Shown here: in pieces, positions 8,864-19,131 of the stretch
How the letters are laid out: each line of letters begins with the position of its first letter
How positions within the stretch are numbered: the first letter of the stretch is position 1
Origin: Elioraea sp051860475
Lineage (GTDB): Bacteria; Pseudomonadota; Alphaproteobacteria; Acetobacterales; Acetobacteraceae
Assembly: GCF_051860475.1 (NCBI RefSeq)
Contig: NZ_JBHYDW010000004.1
Location: 1-64,000 of the forward strand
DNA length: 64,000 nt
Direction of reading: 5' to 3'
Notes under the pieces: model-generated
Told to the model about the DNA's origin: nothing
Databases searched by the model: none
The model's input: the letters and a program-made list of their open reading frames with translations, nothing else
Program-made: the position numbers and the translations under genes

Positions 8864-10359
8864 GCGACGCCGGGACGATCACCGATCCGCTCGCCGCCGC
8901 GCTGCGGCGGCATTTCGGGTTCAGCTCGTTCCGGCCGGGCCAGGAGCAGGTCGCACGTGCGCTCGGTGACGGAACGGATGTCCTCGCGGTGATGCCGACC
9001 GGCGCGGGCAAGAGCCTCTGCTACCAGCTGCCGGCACTCACGCGCGACGGTCTCGCAATCGTGGTGAGCCCGCTGATCGCGCTGATGCAGGACCAGGTGC
9101 AGCGGCTGCAGGCGAATGGAATCGCCGCCGACACGGTGAACTCGAACCGTCCGCGCGAGGGCAATGTCGCAGCGTGGAAGGCGGCGGCGCGGGGCGAGCT
9201 CGACCTGCTCTACCTGAGCCCGGAGCGGCTGACCGATCCGCGCATGCTGGACGCGCTCGCGCGGTTGCCCCTGTCGCTGCTGGTCGTCGACGAGGCGCAT
9301 TGCGTGAGCCAATGGGGCCACGACTTCCGCCCCGAGTATCTCGCGCTCGGCTGTCTCAAGGAGCGGTTCCCGGCCGTGCCGGTCGGCGCCTTCACCGCCA
9401 CCGCCGACCGCGCCACGCGCGCCGAGATCGCCCGCGTGCTGCTGCGTCCCGATCACCTCTCGTTCGTTGCCGGGTTTGACCGGCCCAACATCGCGCTCGC
9501 GGTGATCCGCAAGCGCAAGGGCGAGGTGAACGGGCAAATCCTCGGCCTCGTGCGCGCGGCGGGCGGCGAGAGCGGGATCGTCTACTGCCTCTCGCGCGCC
9601 GAGACCGAGCGGCTCGCGGCACGGCTGTCCTCGGCCGGCGTGAACGCGTTTCCCTACCACGCGGGGATGGATGCGGATGCGCGGCGCGCGGCGCTGGACC
9701 GGTTCCTGACCGAACCGGGCGCGGTGCCGGTCGCGACCGTGGCGTTCGGCATGGGGATCGACAAGCCGGACGTACGCTTCGTGATCCACGCCGCGTTGCC
9801 GGGAGGGTTGGAAGCCTACTACCAGGAGATCGGCCGCGCGGGCCGCGACGGCCTGCCCGCGGTCGCGACCATGCTGTTCGGCTGGAACGATGTGATGGCG
9901 CGGCGGCGCATGATCGACGGCACGGCCGCGCCCGACGAGCGCAAGCGGGTCGAGCATGCGCGGCTGAAGCGGCTCGTGGACTACGCCGAGACGACGGAGT
10001 GCCGCCGCCAGCTCCTGCTGCGGCACTTCGGCGAGGAGACTGGCCCCTGCGGCGCCTGCGACGCGTGCGACGCGACCCTCGGCGAGATCACACCGGTGGC
10101 AGTGCGCGTCCGTCCACCCGCGCCGGCGCCGCGCGCGGTGGATCCGGAGCTGCTCGCTGCCCTCAAGCGGCTGCGGCTCGACCTTGCGCGCGCCCGACGC
10201 GTGCCGGCCTATGTCGTGTTCCACGATGCGACGCTGGCCGCGATCGCGGCGGCACGGCCCGAGACCCTCGACGCGCTCGGCGCGCTGCCGGGGGTCGGCG
10301 CGAAGAAACTCGCGGATTTCGGAAGTGCGGTGCTGGGCGTCGTGCGCGCGGCGCCGTGA
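8860..10359 (+). CDS. recQ: RecQ family ATP-dependent DNA helicase
   Basis: 499-aa 3'-5' superfamily 2 helicase acting in recombination and replication-fork repair. It shows motif I MPTGAGKSLCYQ (K51), motif II DEAHC, the RecQ-specific aromatic loop SQWGHDFRPEY, and motif VI YQEIGRAGRDG. The RecQ zinc site uses C(RRQ) followed by CGACDAC, and residues ~430-499 form an HRDC domain ending in LPGVGAKKLADFG. The GTG start overlaps the previous stop (GTGA), and the longer in-frame reading upstream is only a shadow. The protein is about 100 aa shorter than E. coli RecQ but keeps every domain, because the winged-helix region is reduced. Confidence 0.93.
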   Translation: MSDAGTITDPLAAALRRHFGFSSFRPGQEQVARALGDGTDVLAVMPTGAGKSLCYQLPALTRDGLAIVVSPLIALMQDQVQRLQANGIAADTVNSNRPREGNVAAWKAAARGELDLLYLSPERLTDPRMLDALARLPLSLLVVDEAHCVSQWGHDFRPEYLALGCLKERFPAVPVGAFTATADRATRAEIARVLLRPDHLSFVAGFDRPNIALAVIRKRKGEVNGQILGLVRAAGGESGIVYCLSRAETERLAARLSSAGVNAFPYHAGMDADARRAALDRFLTEPGAVPVATVAFGMGIDKPDVRFVIHAALPGGLEAYYQEIGRAGRDGLPAVATMLFGWNDVMARRRMIDGTAAPDERKRVEHARLKRLVDYAETTECRRQLLLRHFGEETGPCGACDACDATLGEITPVAVRVRPPAPAPRAVDPELLAALKRLRLDLARARRVPAYVVFHDATLAAIAAARPETLDALGALPGVGAKKLADFGSAVLGVVRAAP

Positions 10360-10362
10360 GCG

Positions 10363-10818
10363 TCAGTCGAGCGCCTTGGCGAGCCACACCAGCCGCGTGC
10401 GCGTGACGCCGAGCCGGTCGTAGAAGTCGAGCGCGCGCAGATTGGTCTCGTCGGCGAGCAGCGCGATCCGCACCGCACCGCGCCGGCGCGCCCACGCCTC
10501 GGCGGCGGCGAGCAGGGCGCGGCCGATGCCTCGGCCTCGGTACGGCTGGTCCACCACCACGTCCTCCACACCCGCCGAAAGCCCGCCGCGCGCGGTGCTG
10601 GCCGTCAGCTGCACGGTGCACATGCCGACCACGAAACCGTCGGACTCGGCGACCAGGATCATGGCGTCCGCGCGGCTGCGCAGCAGGTCGAGCCCGCGCG
10701 CCTGCGCCGCCGGATCGATCGCGAACTCCGCCTCGATCGCGAACAGCTGCGCGAGCAGCGCGACCAGGGCGGCGGAGTCCTCCGGCCGGCCCTCGCGGAT
10801 CGTCACCGTGGCGGTCAC
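10363..10818 (-). CDS. GNAT family N-acetyltransferase
   Basis: 151-aa acetyl-CoA-dependent acetyltransferase. The acetyl-CoA-binding motif A is DVVVDQPYRGRGIGRALLAAAEAWAR, followed by the motif B region TNLRALDFYDRLGVTRTR typical of GNAT proteins acting on small molecules or N-termini. The GTG at 10818 is chosen because it overlaps the stop of the MmcQ/YjbR gene by 4 nt; a longer in-frame start would run deep into that gene. It converges on recQ with only a 3-bp gap. The substrate is unknown. Confidence 0.85.
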   Translation of the reverse strand: MTATVTIREGRPEDSAALVALLAQLFAIEAEFAIDPAAQARGLDLLRSRADAMILVAESDGFVVGMCTVQLTASTARGGLSAGVEDVVVDQPYRGRGIGRALLAAAEAWARRRGAVRIALLADETNLRALDFYDRLGVTRTRLVWLAKALD

Positions 10819-11192
10819 GGCCGTCCGCGCGGGGCGTCCGCCACGGCGAACAGGGGCTCGCGCAGGCGCCTGGGCAGACGCGCCACGATCAACCGCCAGG
10901 CACGCGCCAGATAGCCGCGCCACTCGGCGTCCGTCAGCGCGTCCAGGTCATCGGTCGCCACCCACTGGGCGCGCGCGAGATAGGGCGCCGGTTCGAACGG
11001 TCCCGCCGCGGTGAGGACGTGAAAGCTCTCGGGGCTCGCCTTGAACGCGACGTGCCGCAGTGCGCCGCCCTCGGGAGAGAGGGTCGCGAACATGCGTCCC
11101 CCCGCCTTGAACACATGCACCCCGCCCCACTGCACCACTTCCTCGGCCCCAGGCAGCGCGAGGCAGACCCGGCGCAGCCGCGCAGGCGTCAC
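10815..11192 (-). CDS. MmcQ/YjbR family DNA-binding protein
   Basis: About 125-aa protein of the MmcQ/YjbR family, a small double-wing fold linked to DNA binding. Typical patterns are RRVCLALPGAEEVVQWGG at the start, VFKAGGRMFATLSP, and DDLDALTDAEWRGYLARAWRLIVARLP at the end. The GTG at 11192 gives the usual start close to the LALPG motif; an in-frame reading up to 11234 would overlap the glycine-zipper gene. It forms a tight minus-strand unit with the acetyltransferase (GTGA overlap). The cellular role of the family is poorly known. Confidence 0.8.
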   Translation of the reverse strand: MTPARLRRVCLALPGAEEVVQWGGVHVFKAGGRMFATLSPEGGALRHVAFKASPESFHVLTAAGPFEPAPYLARAQWVATDDLDALTDAEWRGYLARAWRLIVARLPRRLREPLFAVADAPRGRP

Positions 11193-11196
11193 GGGC

Positions 11197-11472
11197 TCAG
11201 TTCGGCCGCGGTGCACCCCGCCGGCCGCGCACATAGGCGTCGTCGACCGAGCGGCGGTGGTAGTCGTAGAGCAGGCCCCCGGCGGCCCCGGCGCCCGCGC
11301 CGATCAGTGCGCCCCAACCGAAATTGCCGGAGATCGAGCCGATCAGCCCGCCGGCCGCGGCACCTCCCGCAGCGCCGAGGCCGGCGCGTCGCAGGGTCGG
11401 GTCGGTGTCGGCGCAGGCACCGACCAGCAACAGAAGCGCACCGGCGCCGGCGATGCGTGCAAGCTTGCTCAT
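11197..11472 (-). CDS. Glycine-zipper small lipoprotein
   Basis: 91-aa secreted protein. The N-terminus MSKLARIAGAGALLLLVGAC is a lipoprotein signal with the lipidation Cys at residue 20. The mature part is an Ala/Gly-rich glycine zipper (GAAGGAAAGGLIG, then GALIGAGAGAAGGLLYD) and ends in a basic tail, DAYVRGRRGAPRPN. Glycine-zipper proteins commonly sit in or span the outer membrane. A strong ribosome site (GGAGGTGAC) precedes the ATG. It is 1 nt downstream of the Rap1a-like gene, so the two are co-expressed. The exact function is unknown. Confidence 0.82.
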   Translation of the reverse strand: MSKLARIAGAGALLLLVGACADTDPTLRRAGLGAAGGAAAGGLIGSISGNFGWGALIGAGAGAAGGLLYDYHRRSVDDAYVRGRRGAPRPN

Positions 11473-11473
11473 G

Positions 11474-11866
11474 TCACCTCCTCTGGGTGGGGCAGGGGAA
11501 GGTCGCGGCGAGGAAGGCGAACAGCCCCTCCACCGCGGGTCCGGAGAGGCGGGCCGGATTGGCGTCCGCCCAGGCGACGAACCGGGCGCGCATCGTGCCC
11601 GGCTCGGAGCCGGCCGGCCCGCAGAACAGCGGCGGCGCGTTGGCGGGCACAACTGCGCGGTGATAGTCGAGCGCACCGCGGCCGTAGCCGTTGCAGTAGC
11701 CGACCGCCTCCAGATAGTGCGGAGCATCCGCGCCGACACGGCAGATCTCGACCAGATCGCCGAGTGTCCGGACCTGGAACCGCCCGGGATCCAACGGGGC
11801 CGGTTGCGCCGTCGCCACGCCCGCCGCCATCAGCACGGCCGCAAGCACGGCTGGTCCTCTGCCCAT
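11474..11866 (-). CDS. Rap1a/Tai-like secreted protein
   Basis: 130-aa exported protein with a hydrophobic signal peptide (MGRGPAVLAAVLMAAGVATA) and a Rap1a-type core. That core has a LGDLVEICRV start, the central YCNGYGRGALDYHR segment and a late FVAWADANPARL helix, with paired cysteines (C in EIC, YCNGY, LFC, FPC) likely forming disulfides. Rap1a/Tai proteins include immunity proteins against type VI secreted peptidoglycan amidases. No effector or T6SS gene is in the window, so immunity is not shown. The ATG chosen follows GAGGAGG; an upstream in-frame start would add a non-signal extension. Confidence 0.7.
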   Translation of the reverse strand: MGRGPAVLAAVLMAAGVATAQPAPLDPGRFQVRTLGDLVEICRVGADAPHYLEAVGYCNGYGRGALDYHRAVVPANAPPLFCGPAGSEPGTMRARFVAWADANPARLSGPAVEGLFAFLAATFPCPTQRR

Positions 11867-12012
11867 CGCACTCCTCCTCGATGTTGCGCCCAAACCCTAG
11901 CGCAGCCGCTGGCGGGGTTTCCACCGCCCGCGCGAGGCCAGCCGAGCCTAGCCCGGGCCCGCCCTCGCCGCTATAACCGGCTGGGAAGGCCTATGAACCG
12001 GGAGTGCTCACG

Positions 12013-13590
12013 ATGACCGCCGGACTGCGTCCACTGCTTCTTGCTGCCGCCTCGTCGCTCGCGCTTGCGGGCGGTGCCGTGGCCCAGACCCTCACCATCG
12101 CCGTCGGTGCGCCGGTCACCTCGATCGACCCGCACTACCACAACCTCTCGCCCAACAACGCGCTCGCCGACCATCTGTTCGACGGACTCACCGGGACGGA
12201 CTCGCGGGCCCGGCTGGTGCCGCGACTGGCCGAGAGCTGGCGGGCGGTCGACGACACCACCTGGGAGTTCAAGCTCCGGCCCGGGGTAAAGCTCCATAAT
12301 GGCAATGACTTCACCGCCGAGGACGTGGCCTTCACGATCGCGCGCGCCGGCAACGTGCCGAATTCGCCATCGAGCTTCGGCATCTACACCCGCGTGGTCT
12401 CCGAGGTGCAGGTGGTCGACGCGCACACGGTGCGGCTGCGTACGCGCACGACCTATCCGCTCCTGCCGATCGACCTCTCCAACGTGATGATGCTCGACAA
12501 GCAGACGCACGAGAACGCCGCGACCGAGGACTACAACAGCGGCAAGGTGGCGTTCGGCACCGGCGCCTACCGCTTCGTACGCTACACGCCGGGCGACCGG
12601 ATCGAGCTCGAGCGCAACGACGCGTACTGGGGCGGCAAGGAGCCCTGGCAGCGCATCAACTACCGCATCATCGCCAACAACGCAGCGCGCACCGCAGCAC
12701 TGCTGGCCGGAGACGTCGACTTCATCGACCAGGTGCCCACCACCGACATCGCACGCATGAAACAGGACAACCGGGTGCATGTCAGCGAGGTGGTGGGTCT
12801 GCGGATCATCTATCTCGGGCTCGACCATTCGCGCACAGACGGTTCTCCGTTCGTCGCGGGGCCGAACGGCGAGGCGCTCGACCGGAACCCGCTGAAGGAC
12901 GTGCGGGTGCGCCGCGCGCTCTCCATGGCGATCGACCGCAACGCGATCACGTCGCGGGTGATGGAGGACGCGGCGATCCCGGCCGGGCAGTTCCTGCCCG
13001 AAGGCGTGTACAGCCACATCCCGGGCTTCGGGCCGCCGGCGTTCGATCCGGATGGCGCGCGCCGCCTGCTTGCCGACGCGGGCTACCCGAACGGGCTCCG
13101 GATGTCGATCCATGGCCCCAACGACCGCTACATCAACGACGCGCGCATCATCCAGGCGGTCGGCAGCTTCTGGACCCGAATCGGCGTGCGCACCCAGGTC
13201 GAGGCGATGCCCTGGACCACCTTCATCGCGCGCGCCGGCCGGCAGGAGTTCAGCGCGTTCCTGGTCGGCTGGGGCAGCTCGACCGGCGAGGCGTCAAGCC
13301 CACTGCGCAGCCTGGTCGCGACCTTCGACCGCGAGAAGGGCTTCGGCGCCTCGAACCGCGGCCGTTACTCGAACCCGGACCTGGACAAGCTGCTCGAGCA
13401 GGCGCTCGCCACCGTGGATGACGAGAAGCGCGAGAAGCTGCTGCAGGATGCCACACGGATGGCGATGGAGGATGTCGGCATCATCCCGATCCACATCCAG
13501 AAGAACACCTGGGCGATGAAGCGGAACCTGCGCCACGACGCACGGGCCGACGAGCTCACCCGGGCGATGGATGTGCGGCCGACGAACTAG
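12013..13590 (+). CDS. Peptide/nickel-type ABC transporter substrate-binding protein (SBP_bac_5)
   Basis: 525-aa periplasmic binding protein of family 5 (DppA/OppA/NikA class). The signal peptide is MTAGLRPLLLAAASSLALAGGAVAQ. The mature protein opens LTIAVGAPVTSIDPHYHN and has the family signatures WEFKLRPGVKLHNG, TAEDVAFTIARA and KDVRVRRALSMAIDR. ATG 12013 is preferred to GTG 12004 because GGGAG lies about 9 nt upstream. It is the first gene of a five-gene importer operon, with its own permeases and ATPases directly downstream. Ligands could be di/oligopeptides, glutathione or other small solutes; the sequence does not decide. Confidence 0.9.
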   Translation: MTAGLRPLLLAAASSLALAGGAVAQTLTIAVGAPVTSIDPHYHNLSPNNALADHLFDGLTGTDSRARLVPRLAESWRAVDDTTWEFKLRPGVKLHNGNDFTAEDVAFTIARAGNVPNSPSSFGIYTRVVSEVQVVDAHTVRLRTRTTYPLLPIDLSNVMMLDKQTHENAATEDYNSGKVAFGTGAYRFVRYTPGDRIELERNDAYWGGKEPWQRINYRIIANNAARTAALLAGDVDFIDQVPTTDIARMKQDNRVHVSEVVGLRIIYLGLDHSRTDGSPFVAGPNGEALDRNPLKDVRVRRALSMAIDRNAITSRVMEDAAIPAGQFLPEGVYSHIPGFGPPAFDPDGARRLLADAGYPNGLRMSIHGPNDRYINDARIIQAVGSFWTRIGVRTQVEAMPWTTFIARAGRQEFSAFLVGWGSSTGEASSPLRSLVATFDREKGFGASNRGRYSNPDLDKLLEQALATVDDEKREKLLQDATRMAMEDVGIIPIHIQKNTWAMKRNLRHDARADELTRAMDVRPTN

Positions 13591-13723
13591 GCACGCGGCT
13601 GACGCAGACGTTGCCGCGCGAGTCCAGGCGCGGCATGCTTGATCGGCAGGGCAGGGACGGCAGGGTTGCCTGCCCGGCCCTGCATGTCGCCGTTGCGGCC
13701 GCGCCGGCGCGGGGGAAGCGAGG

Positions 13724-14701
13724 ATGACGGTCTATCTGATCCGACGGCTGATGCAGAGCGCGCTCGTCGTGCTCGCGATGACCGTCATCCTGTTCCTCGG
13801 CGTCTATGCGATCGGCGATCCGATCGAGATCCTGATCAGCCCCGACGCCGACCAGATCGAACGCGAGCGCGCGGTCGCCGCCCTCGGCCTCGACCGGCCG
13901 CTCTGGGAACAGTACTTCACCTTCCTGGGCAACGCGCTGCAGGGCGATCTCGGGCGCAGCTTCGTGTTCAACGAACCGGCGCTGAAGCTGATCCTGCAGA
14001 AGATGCCGGCGACCATGGAGCTTGCGCTCGCGGCGACCGTGTTCGCGATCATCCTCGGCCTGCCGCTCGGGCTGATCGCCGGGCTGAAGCCGGACGCCCT
14101 CTACAGCCGCATCATCATGGCCACCTCGATCCTCGGCTTCAGCCTGCCGACCTTCTGGGTCGGGCTGATGCTGATCATGGTGTTCGCGGTGCAGCTCGGC
14201 TGGCTGCCCTCCACCGGGCGCGGGCCCACCGCGGAGTTCCTCGGCGTGCAGTGGTCGTTCCTGACCGCCGACGGGCTGCGCTACCTGATCATGCCGGCGC
14301 TGAACCTGAGCCTGTTCAAGATCTCGCTGGTGATCCGGCTGACCCGCGCCGGCGTGCGCGAGACCGTGCTGATGGACTACGTGAAGTTCGCCCGCGCCAA
14401 GGGGCTGAGCCCCAACCGGGTGATCTTCGTGCACGTGCTGAAGAACATCCTGATCCCGGTCGTCACCGTCACCGCGCTGGAGTTCGGCTCGACCATCGCC
14501 TTCTCGGTGGTGACCGAGAGCATCTTCGCCTGGCCCGGCATGGGCAAGCTGATCATCGATTCGATCTACGTGCTCGACCGGCCGGTGATCGTCGCCTACC
14601 TGATGATCATCGTCTTCATGTTCATCATCCTGAACTTCACCGTGGACGTGCTCTACTCGGTGCTTGACCCGCGCGTCCGGCTGCAGGACCAGAAGGCATG
14701 A
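13724..14701 (+). CDS. ABC transporter permease, DppB type
   Basis: 325-aa inner-membrane permease. It has an N-terminal membrane segment (MTVYLIRRLMQSALVVLAMT), a periplasmic region, then five membrane spans. The EAA loop lies at DYVKFARAKGLSPNRVIFVHVLKN, which contacts the ATPases. The first 130 bp after the binding protein contain no gene. A ribosome site (GGGGGAAGCGAGG) precedes the ATG, and the stop overlaps the start of the DppC-type gene by 4 nt. It would form a heterodimeric channel with that protein. Confidence 0.93.
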   Translation: MTVYLIRRLMQSALVVLAMTVILFLGVYAIGDPIEILISPDADQIERERAVAALGLDRPLWEQYFTFLGNALQGDLGRSFVFNEPALKLILQKMPATMELALAATVFAIILGLPLGLIAGLKPDALYSRIIMATSILGFSLPTFWVGLMLIMVFAVQLGWLPSTGRGPTAEFLGVQWSFLTADGLRYLIMPALNLSLFKISLVIRLTRAGVRETVLMDYVKFARAKGLSPNRVIFVHVLKNILIPVVTVTALEFGSTIAFSVVTESIFAWPGMGKLIIDSIYVLDRPVIVAYLMIIVFMFIILNFTVDVLYSVLDPRVRLQDQKA

Positions 14702-15639
14702 CCCCCCCGCCCGGCGAAGCCGCCGCCCTCGAAGCCGACCTCACCACCGTTCCGGCGGCGGTGAAGGAGGAGACGCCGTTCCGCCGCTTTCTCGCCGACT
14801 TCGCCGAGAGCAGGGTCGCGGTCGGCGCCTTCGCGGTGTTCGTGGTGATCGCGCTGCTGGCGATCTTCGCCAACGTCATTGCGCCACAGAACCCCTACGA
14901 CCTCGCCCAGCTCGACATCATGGACGGGCGGATGCCGCCCGGCACGGTGGGCGGCGCGGGCTTCACCTTCATCCTTGGCACCGACGACCAGGGCCGCGAC
15001 ATGTTCAGCGGCATCCTGTTCGGGCTGCGCATCTCGCTGATGGTCGGCGCGGGCTCAGCCTTCATCGCCTTCATCGTCGGCACCTCGCTCGGCCTGCTCG
15101 CCGCGTATTTCGGCCGCCGCACCGACACGGTCATCATGCGGCTGGTCGACCTCCAGCTCTCGTTTCCCTCGATCCTGGTCGCGCTGATGATCCTCGCCTT
15201 CCTCGGCAAGGGCATCCTCAATGTCGTCATCGCGATCGTCGCGGTCGAGTGGGCCTACTACGCGCGCACCGTGCGCGGCACCGCGCTGGTCGAGCGGCGG
15301 CGCGAGTACATCGAGGCGGCCGAGTGCCTGGCACTCTCCAAGCCGCGCATCGTATTCCGCCACCTGTTGCCGAACTGCCTGCCGCCGCTGATCGTCATCC
15401 TGACCATGCAGGTCGCGCGCGCGATCGCGCTCGAGGCGACGCTCTCGTTCCTCGGCCTCGGCGTGCCGGTGACCGAGCCCTCGCTCGGCCTGCTGATCGC
15501 CAACGGCTACGAGTACATGCTGTCGGGCCGCTACTGGATCAGCTTCTACCCCGGCATCGCGCTGCTGGTGACGATCGTCGTGATCAACCTCGTGGGCGAC
15601 CAGCTGCGCGACGTGCTGAACCCGCGGCTCCGGAAATAG
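14698..15639 (+). CDS. ABC transporter permease, DppC type
   Basis: 313-aa second permease of the importer. A cytoplasmic N-tail is followed by a membrane span (VGAFAVFVVIALLAIFANVI), the DppC-type GTDDQGRDMFSGILFGLRISL segment, and five further spans. The EAA motif is EYIEAAECLALSKPRIVFRHLLPN. The ATG overlaps the DppB-type stop (ATGA). The gene ends 3 bp before the first ATPase gene, so the operon is continuous. The partner and substrate are as for the neighbouring subunits. Confidence 0.93.
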   Translation: MTPPPGEAAALEADLTTVPAAVKEETPFRRFLADFAESRVAVGAFAVFVVIALLAIFANVIAPQNPYDLAQLDIMDGRMPPGTVGGAGFTFILGTDDQGRDMFSGILFGLRISLMVGAGSAFIAFIVGTSLGLLAAYFGRRTDTVIMRLVDLQLSFPSILVALMILAFLGKGILNVVIAIVAVEWAYYARTVRGTALVERRREYIEAAECLALSKPRIVFRHLLPNCLPPLIVILTMQVARAIALEATLSFLGLGVPVTEPSLGLLIANGYEYMLSGRYWISFYPGIALLVTIVVINLVGDQLRDVLNPRLRK

Positions 15640-15642
15640 CGC

Positions 15643-16622
15643 ATGGCAGAGCAGCCGACGATTGAGGTGCGCAACCTGCGCACGCATTTCTTCACCAAGG
15701 CGGGCGTGGTGAAGGCGGTGGACGACGTCTCGTTCGCCGTCGGCAAGGGCCGCATCCTCGGGCTCGTCGGCGAATCCGGCTCGGGCAAGTCGGTCACCGG
15801 GTTCTCGATCATGGGCCTCGTCGATCCGCCCGGTCGTGTCGCGGGCGGCGAGATCCTGTTCCAGGGCCGCAACCTCGCCGCGCTCTCCGAGGAGGAGATG
15901 CGCCAGATCCGCGGTGCCCGCATCGCGATGATCTTCCAGGACCCGATGATGACGCTCAATCCGGTCCTGCGCATCGACACGCAGATGATCGAGACCGTGC
16001 TGGCGCATGACAATGTCTCGGAGGCGGAGGCACGGCGGCGCGCGCGCGAGGCGCTGGTGCAGGTCGGCATCCCGAGCCCGGACGAGCGGCTGAAGGCGTA
16101 TCCGCACCAGTTCTCGGGCGGGATGCGCCAGCGCGTGGCGATCGCGATCGCGCTCCTGCACAAGCCCGAACTGATCATCGCCGACGAGCCCACGACCGCG
16201 CTGGACGTGACGATCCAGGGCCAGATCCTGTTCGAGGTGCAGAAACTCTGCCGCGAGAGCGGCACCAGCCTGATCTGGATCACGCATGACCTTTCGGTGG
16301 TCGCCGGGCTCGCCGACGAGATCTGCGTGATGTATGCCGGCCGGATCGTCGAGAAGGGCACGGTGGACGAGGTGCTCGACCATCCGCTGCACCCCTACAC
16401 ACGCGGGCTGATCGGTTCGGTGCCGAGCCGCAACGTGCGCGGCAGGCCGCTCGCGCAGATCCCCGGCATGACGCCGTCCCTGCTCAACCTCGCCCCCGGC
16501 TGTGCGTTCCGCGCGCGCTGCCCGCGCGCGTCCGACGCCTGCCTGGTCGAGCCGGAGATGACCGCGCCGATCCCGGGCCGCGAGGTGCGCTGCTTCCACC
16601 CGCATCTCGAGACGGTGGCGGC

Positions 16623-16626
<4 letters not shown>
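15643..16626 (+). CDS. ABC transporter ATP-binding protein, DppD type
   Basis: 327-aa cytosolic ATPase with Walker A GESGSGKS, Q-loop FQDPMMTLNPV, signature FSGGMRQRVAIAIAL, Walker B LIIADEPTTAL and switch His in WITHDLSV. The C-terminal oligopeptide/dipeptide extension contains the Cys-rich segment GCAFRARCPRASDAC followed later by a further Cys. In family members such as DppD this segment can hold an Fe-S cluster. It pairs with the DppF-type ATPase encoded next, whose ATG overlaps this stop by 4 nt. Confidence 0.94.
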
Positions 16627-17669
<1,043 letters not shown>

Positions 17670-17675
17670 CGCCTG

Positions 17676-18374
17676 ATGGCCGAGGCGCCCTTCCGCATCG
17701 GGCTGCTGCTGTTTCCGAACATCACGCAGCTCGACCTGACCGGCCCCTACGAGGTGTTCACCAAGCTTCCGGACGCGGAGGTGCGGCTCGTTTGGAAGAC
17801 ACTTGATCCCGTCACCGCGGGCGGCGGAATGCGGCTGATCCCCGACACGACCTTCGCCGACTGCCCGCAGCTTGACCTGATCTGCGCCCCCGGCGGTGCG
17901 GGGATAAACCCACTCCTCACCGATGCCGAGACGCTGGACTTCCTGCGCGCCCAGGCGAGGGGCGCGCGCTACATCACCTCTGTCTGTACCGGTGCGCTGG
18001 TGCTCGGCGCAGCAGGGCTGCTGCGCGGCAAACGGGCGACCACGCACTGGATGAGCCACGACATGCTCGCCCTGTTCGGCGCGACGCCGACAACGGGCCG
18101 CGCCGTGATCGACGGCAACGTCGTCACTGGTGGCGGCGTGACGGCGGGAATCGACTTCGCGCTTGCGGTCGCGGCCGAGATCGCTGGCGTCGAGACCGCC
18201 AAGGCGATCCAGCTCGGCCTAGAATACGATCCGCACCCGCCCTTCGCTGCGGGCCATCCGGATCACGCAGAGCCCGCGCTGGTGGCGCGCGCCATTGACA
18301 CGGCGGCGGCGCGGCAGGCCGAGCGCGCGGCGCTCGTCCGGCGGGCGGCGACGGCGCTTGATCTTACACCGTGA
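17676..18374 (+). CDS. DJ-1/PfpI family protein (isonitrile hydratase-like)
   Basis: 232-aa single-domain class I glutamine amidotransferase-like protein. The nucleophile elbow is SVCTGALVLGAAGLL (Cys at ~103), preceded by ICAPGGAGINPLL and followed by the THWMSHD segment. This layout matches isonitrile hydratase (InhA) and the sensor half of GlxA-type regulators, but the AraC-type DNA-binding domain is absent. It is 6 bp after the importer operon on the same strand and converges on NAD kinase with an 11-nt overlap. Enzymatic activity on isonitriles is possible but not shown. Confidence 0.84.
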   Translation: MAEAPFRIGLLLFPNITQLDLTGPYEVFTKLPDAEVRLVWKTLDPVTAGGGMRLIPDTTFADCPQLDLICAPGGAGINPLLTDAETLDFLRAQARGARYITSVCTGALVLGAAGLLRGKRATTHWMSHDMLALFGATPTTGRAVIDGNVVTGGGVTAGIDFALAVAAEIAGVETAKAIQLGLEYDPHPPFAAGHPDHAEPALVARAIDTAAARQAERAALVRRAATALDLTP

Positions 18375-19131
18375 ACTGCTCGGCGATGATCCGCTCGCTC
18401 AGCGAGTGGTCCGGGTCGAACAGCATGGTGAGCGACACCTCGCGGTCCTCGCGCACGGTCACGCGCAGCACGTCGCGCACCTCGGTGTAGTCCGCGACGG
18501 CGGCGACGGGACGCTTCTCCGCCTCCAGCACCTCGAACACCACCTCTGAGGTCGCCGGCAGCAGCGCGCCGCGCCAGCGCCGCGGCCGGAACGCGCTGAT
18601 CGGCGTGAGCGGCAGCAGGTTCGCTCCCAATGGCACGATCGGTCCGTGTGCCGAGAGGTTGTACGCGGTCGAGCCGGCCGGGGTGGAGATCAGGATGCCG
18701 TCGCAGATCACCTCGGGCAGGCGCACCGTGCCGTCCACCAGGATGCGGATCTTCGCCGCCTGGCGCTGCTCGCGGAGCAATGACACCTCGTTGATCGCCA
18801 GCGCCTCGGCGGCGCCGTCGCGCACCGTCTCGGCGTTCATCCGCAAGGGGTGCAGCACGGCGGCCTGGGCGCGCGCGATCCGCTCCGGCAGATCCTGATC
18901 GCGGAACTCGTTCATCAGGAACCCGACCGAGCCGCAGTTCATGCCGTAGATCGGCCGGTTCCGGCCGAGGAAGCGGTGCTGGGTCTCAAGCATGAATCCG
19001 TCACCGCCGAGTGCCACGATCGCCTCCGCGGTCTCGGGTTCGGCATCGCCGTAGCGGGCGACCAGCGCGGCACGCGCCGTCCGCGCCGCCTCGGTCTCGG
19101 CGGCGAGGAAGGCGAGGCGCGGGGAAGTCAC
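18364..19131 (-). CDS. nadK: NAD kinase
   Basis: 255-aa cytosolic NAD kinase making NADP+ from NAD+ and ATP. Signatures are VALGGDGFMLETQH (GGDG motif), the YGMNCGSVGFLMN segment and the NAD-site stretch LISTPAGSTAYNLSAHG. The GTG start overlaps the stop of the nitrilase-family gene (GTGA); the long in-frame reading upstream only shadows that gene. The 3' end overlaps the convergent PfpI-family gene by 11 nt. The length matches alphaproteobacterial NadK. Confidence 0.94.
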   Translation of the reverse strand: MTSPRLAFLAAETEAARTARAALVARYGDAEPETAEAIVALGGDGFMLETQHRFLGRNRPIYGMNCGSVGFLMNEFRDQDLPERIARAQAAVLHPLRMNAETVRDGAAEALAINEVSLLREQRQAAKIRILVDGTVRLPEVICDGILISTPAGSTAYNLSAHGPIVPLGANLLPLTPISAFRPRRWRGALLPATSEVVFEVLEAEKRPVAAVADYTEVRDVLRVTVREDREVSLTMLFDPDHSLSERIIAEQFTV

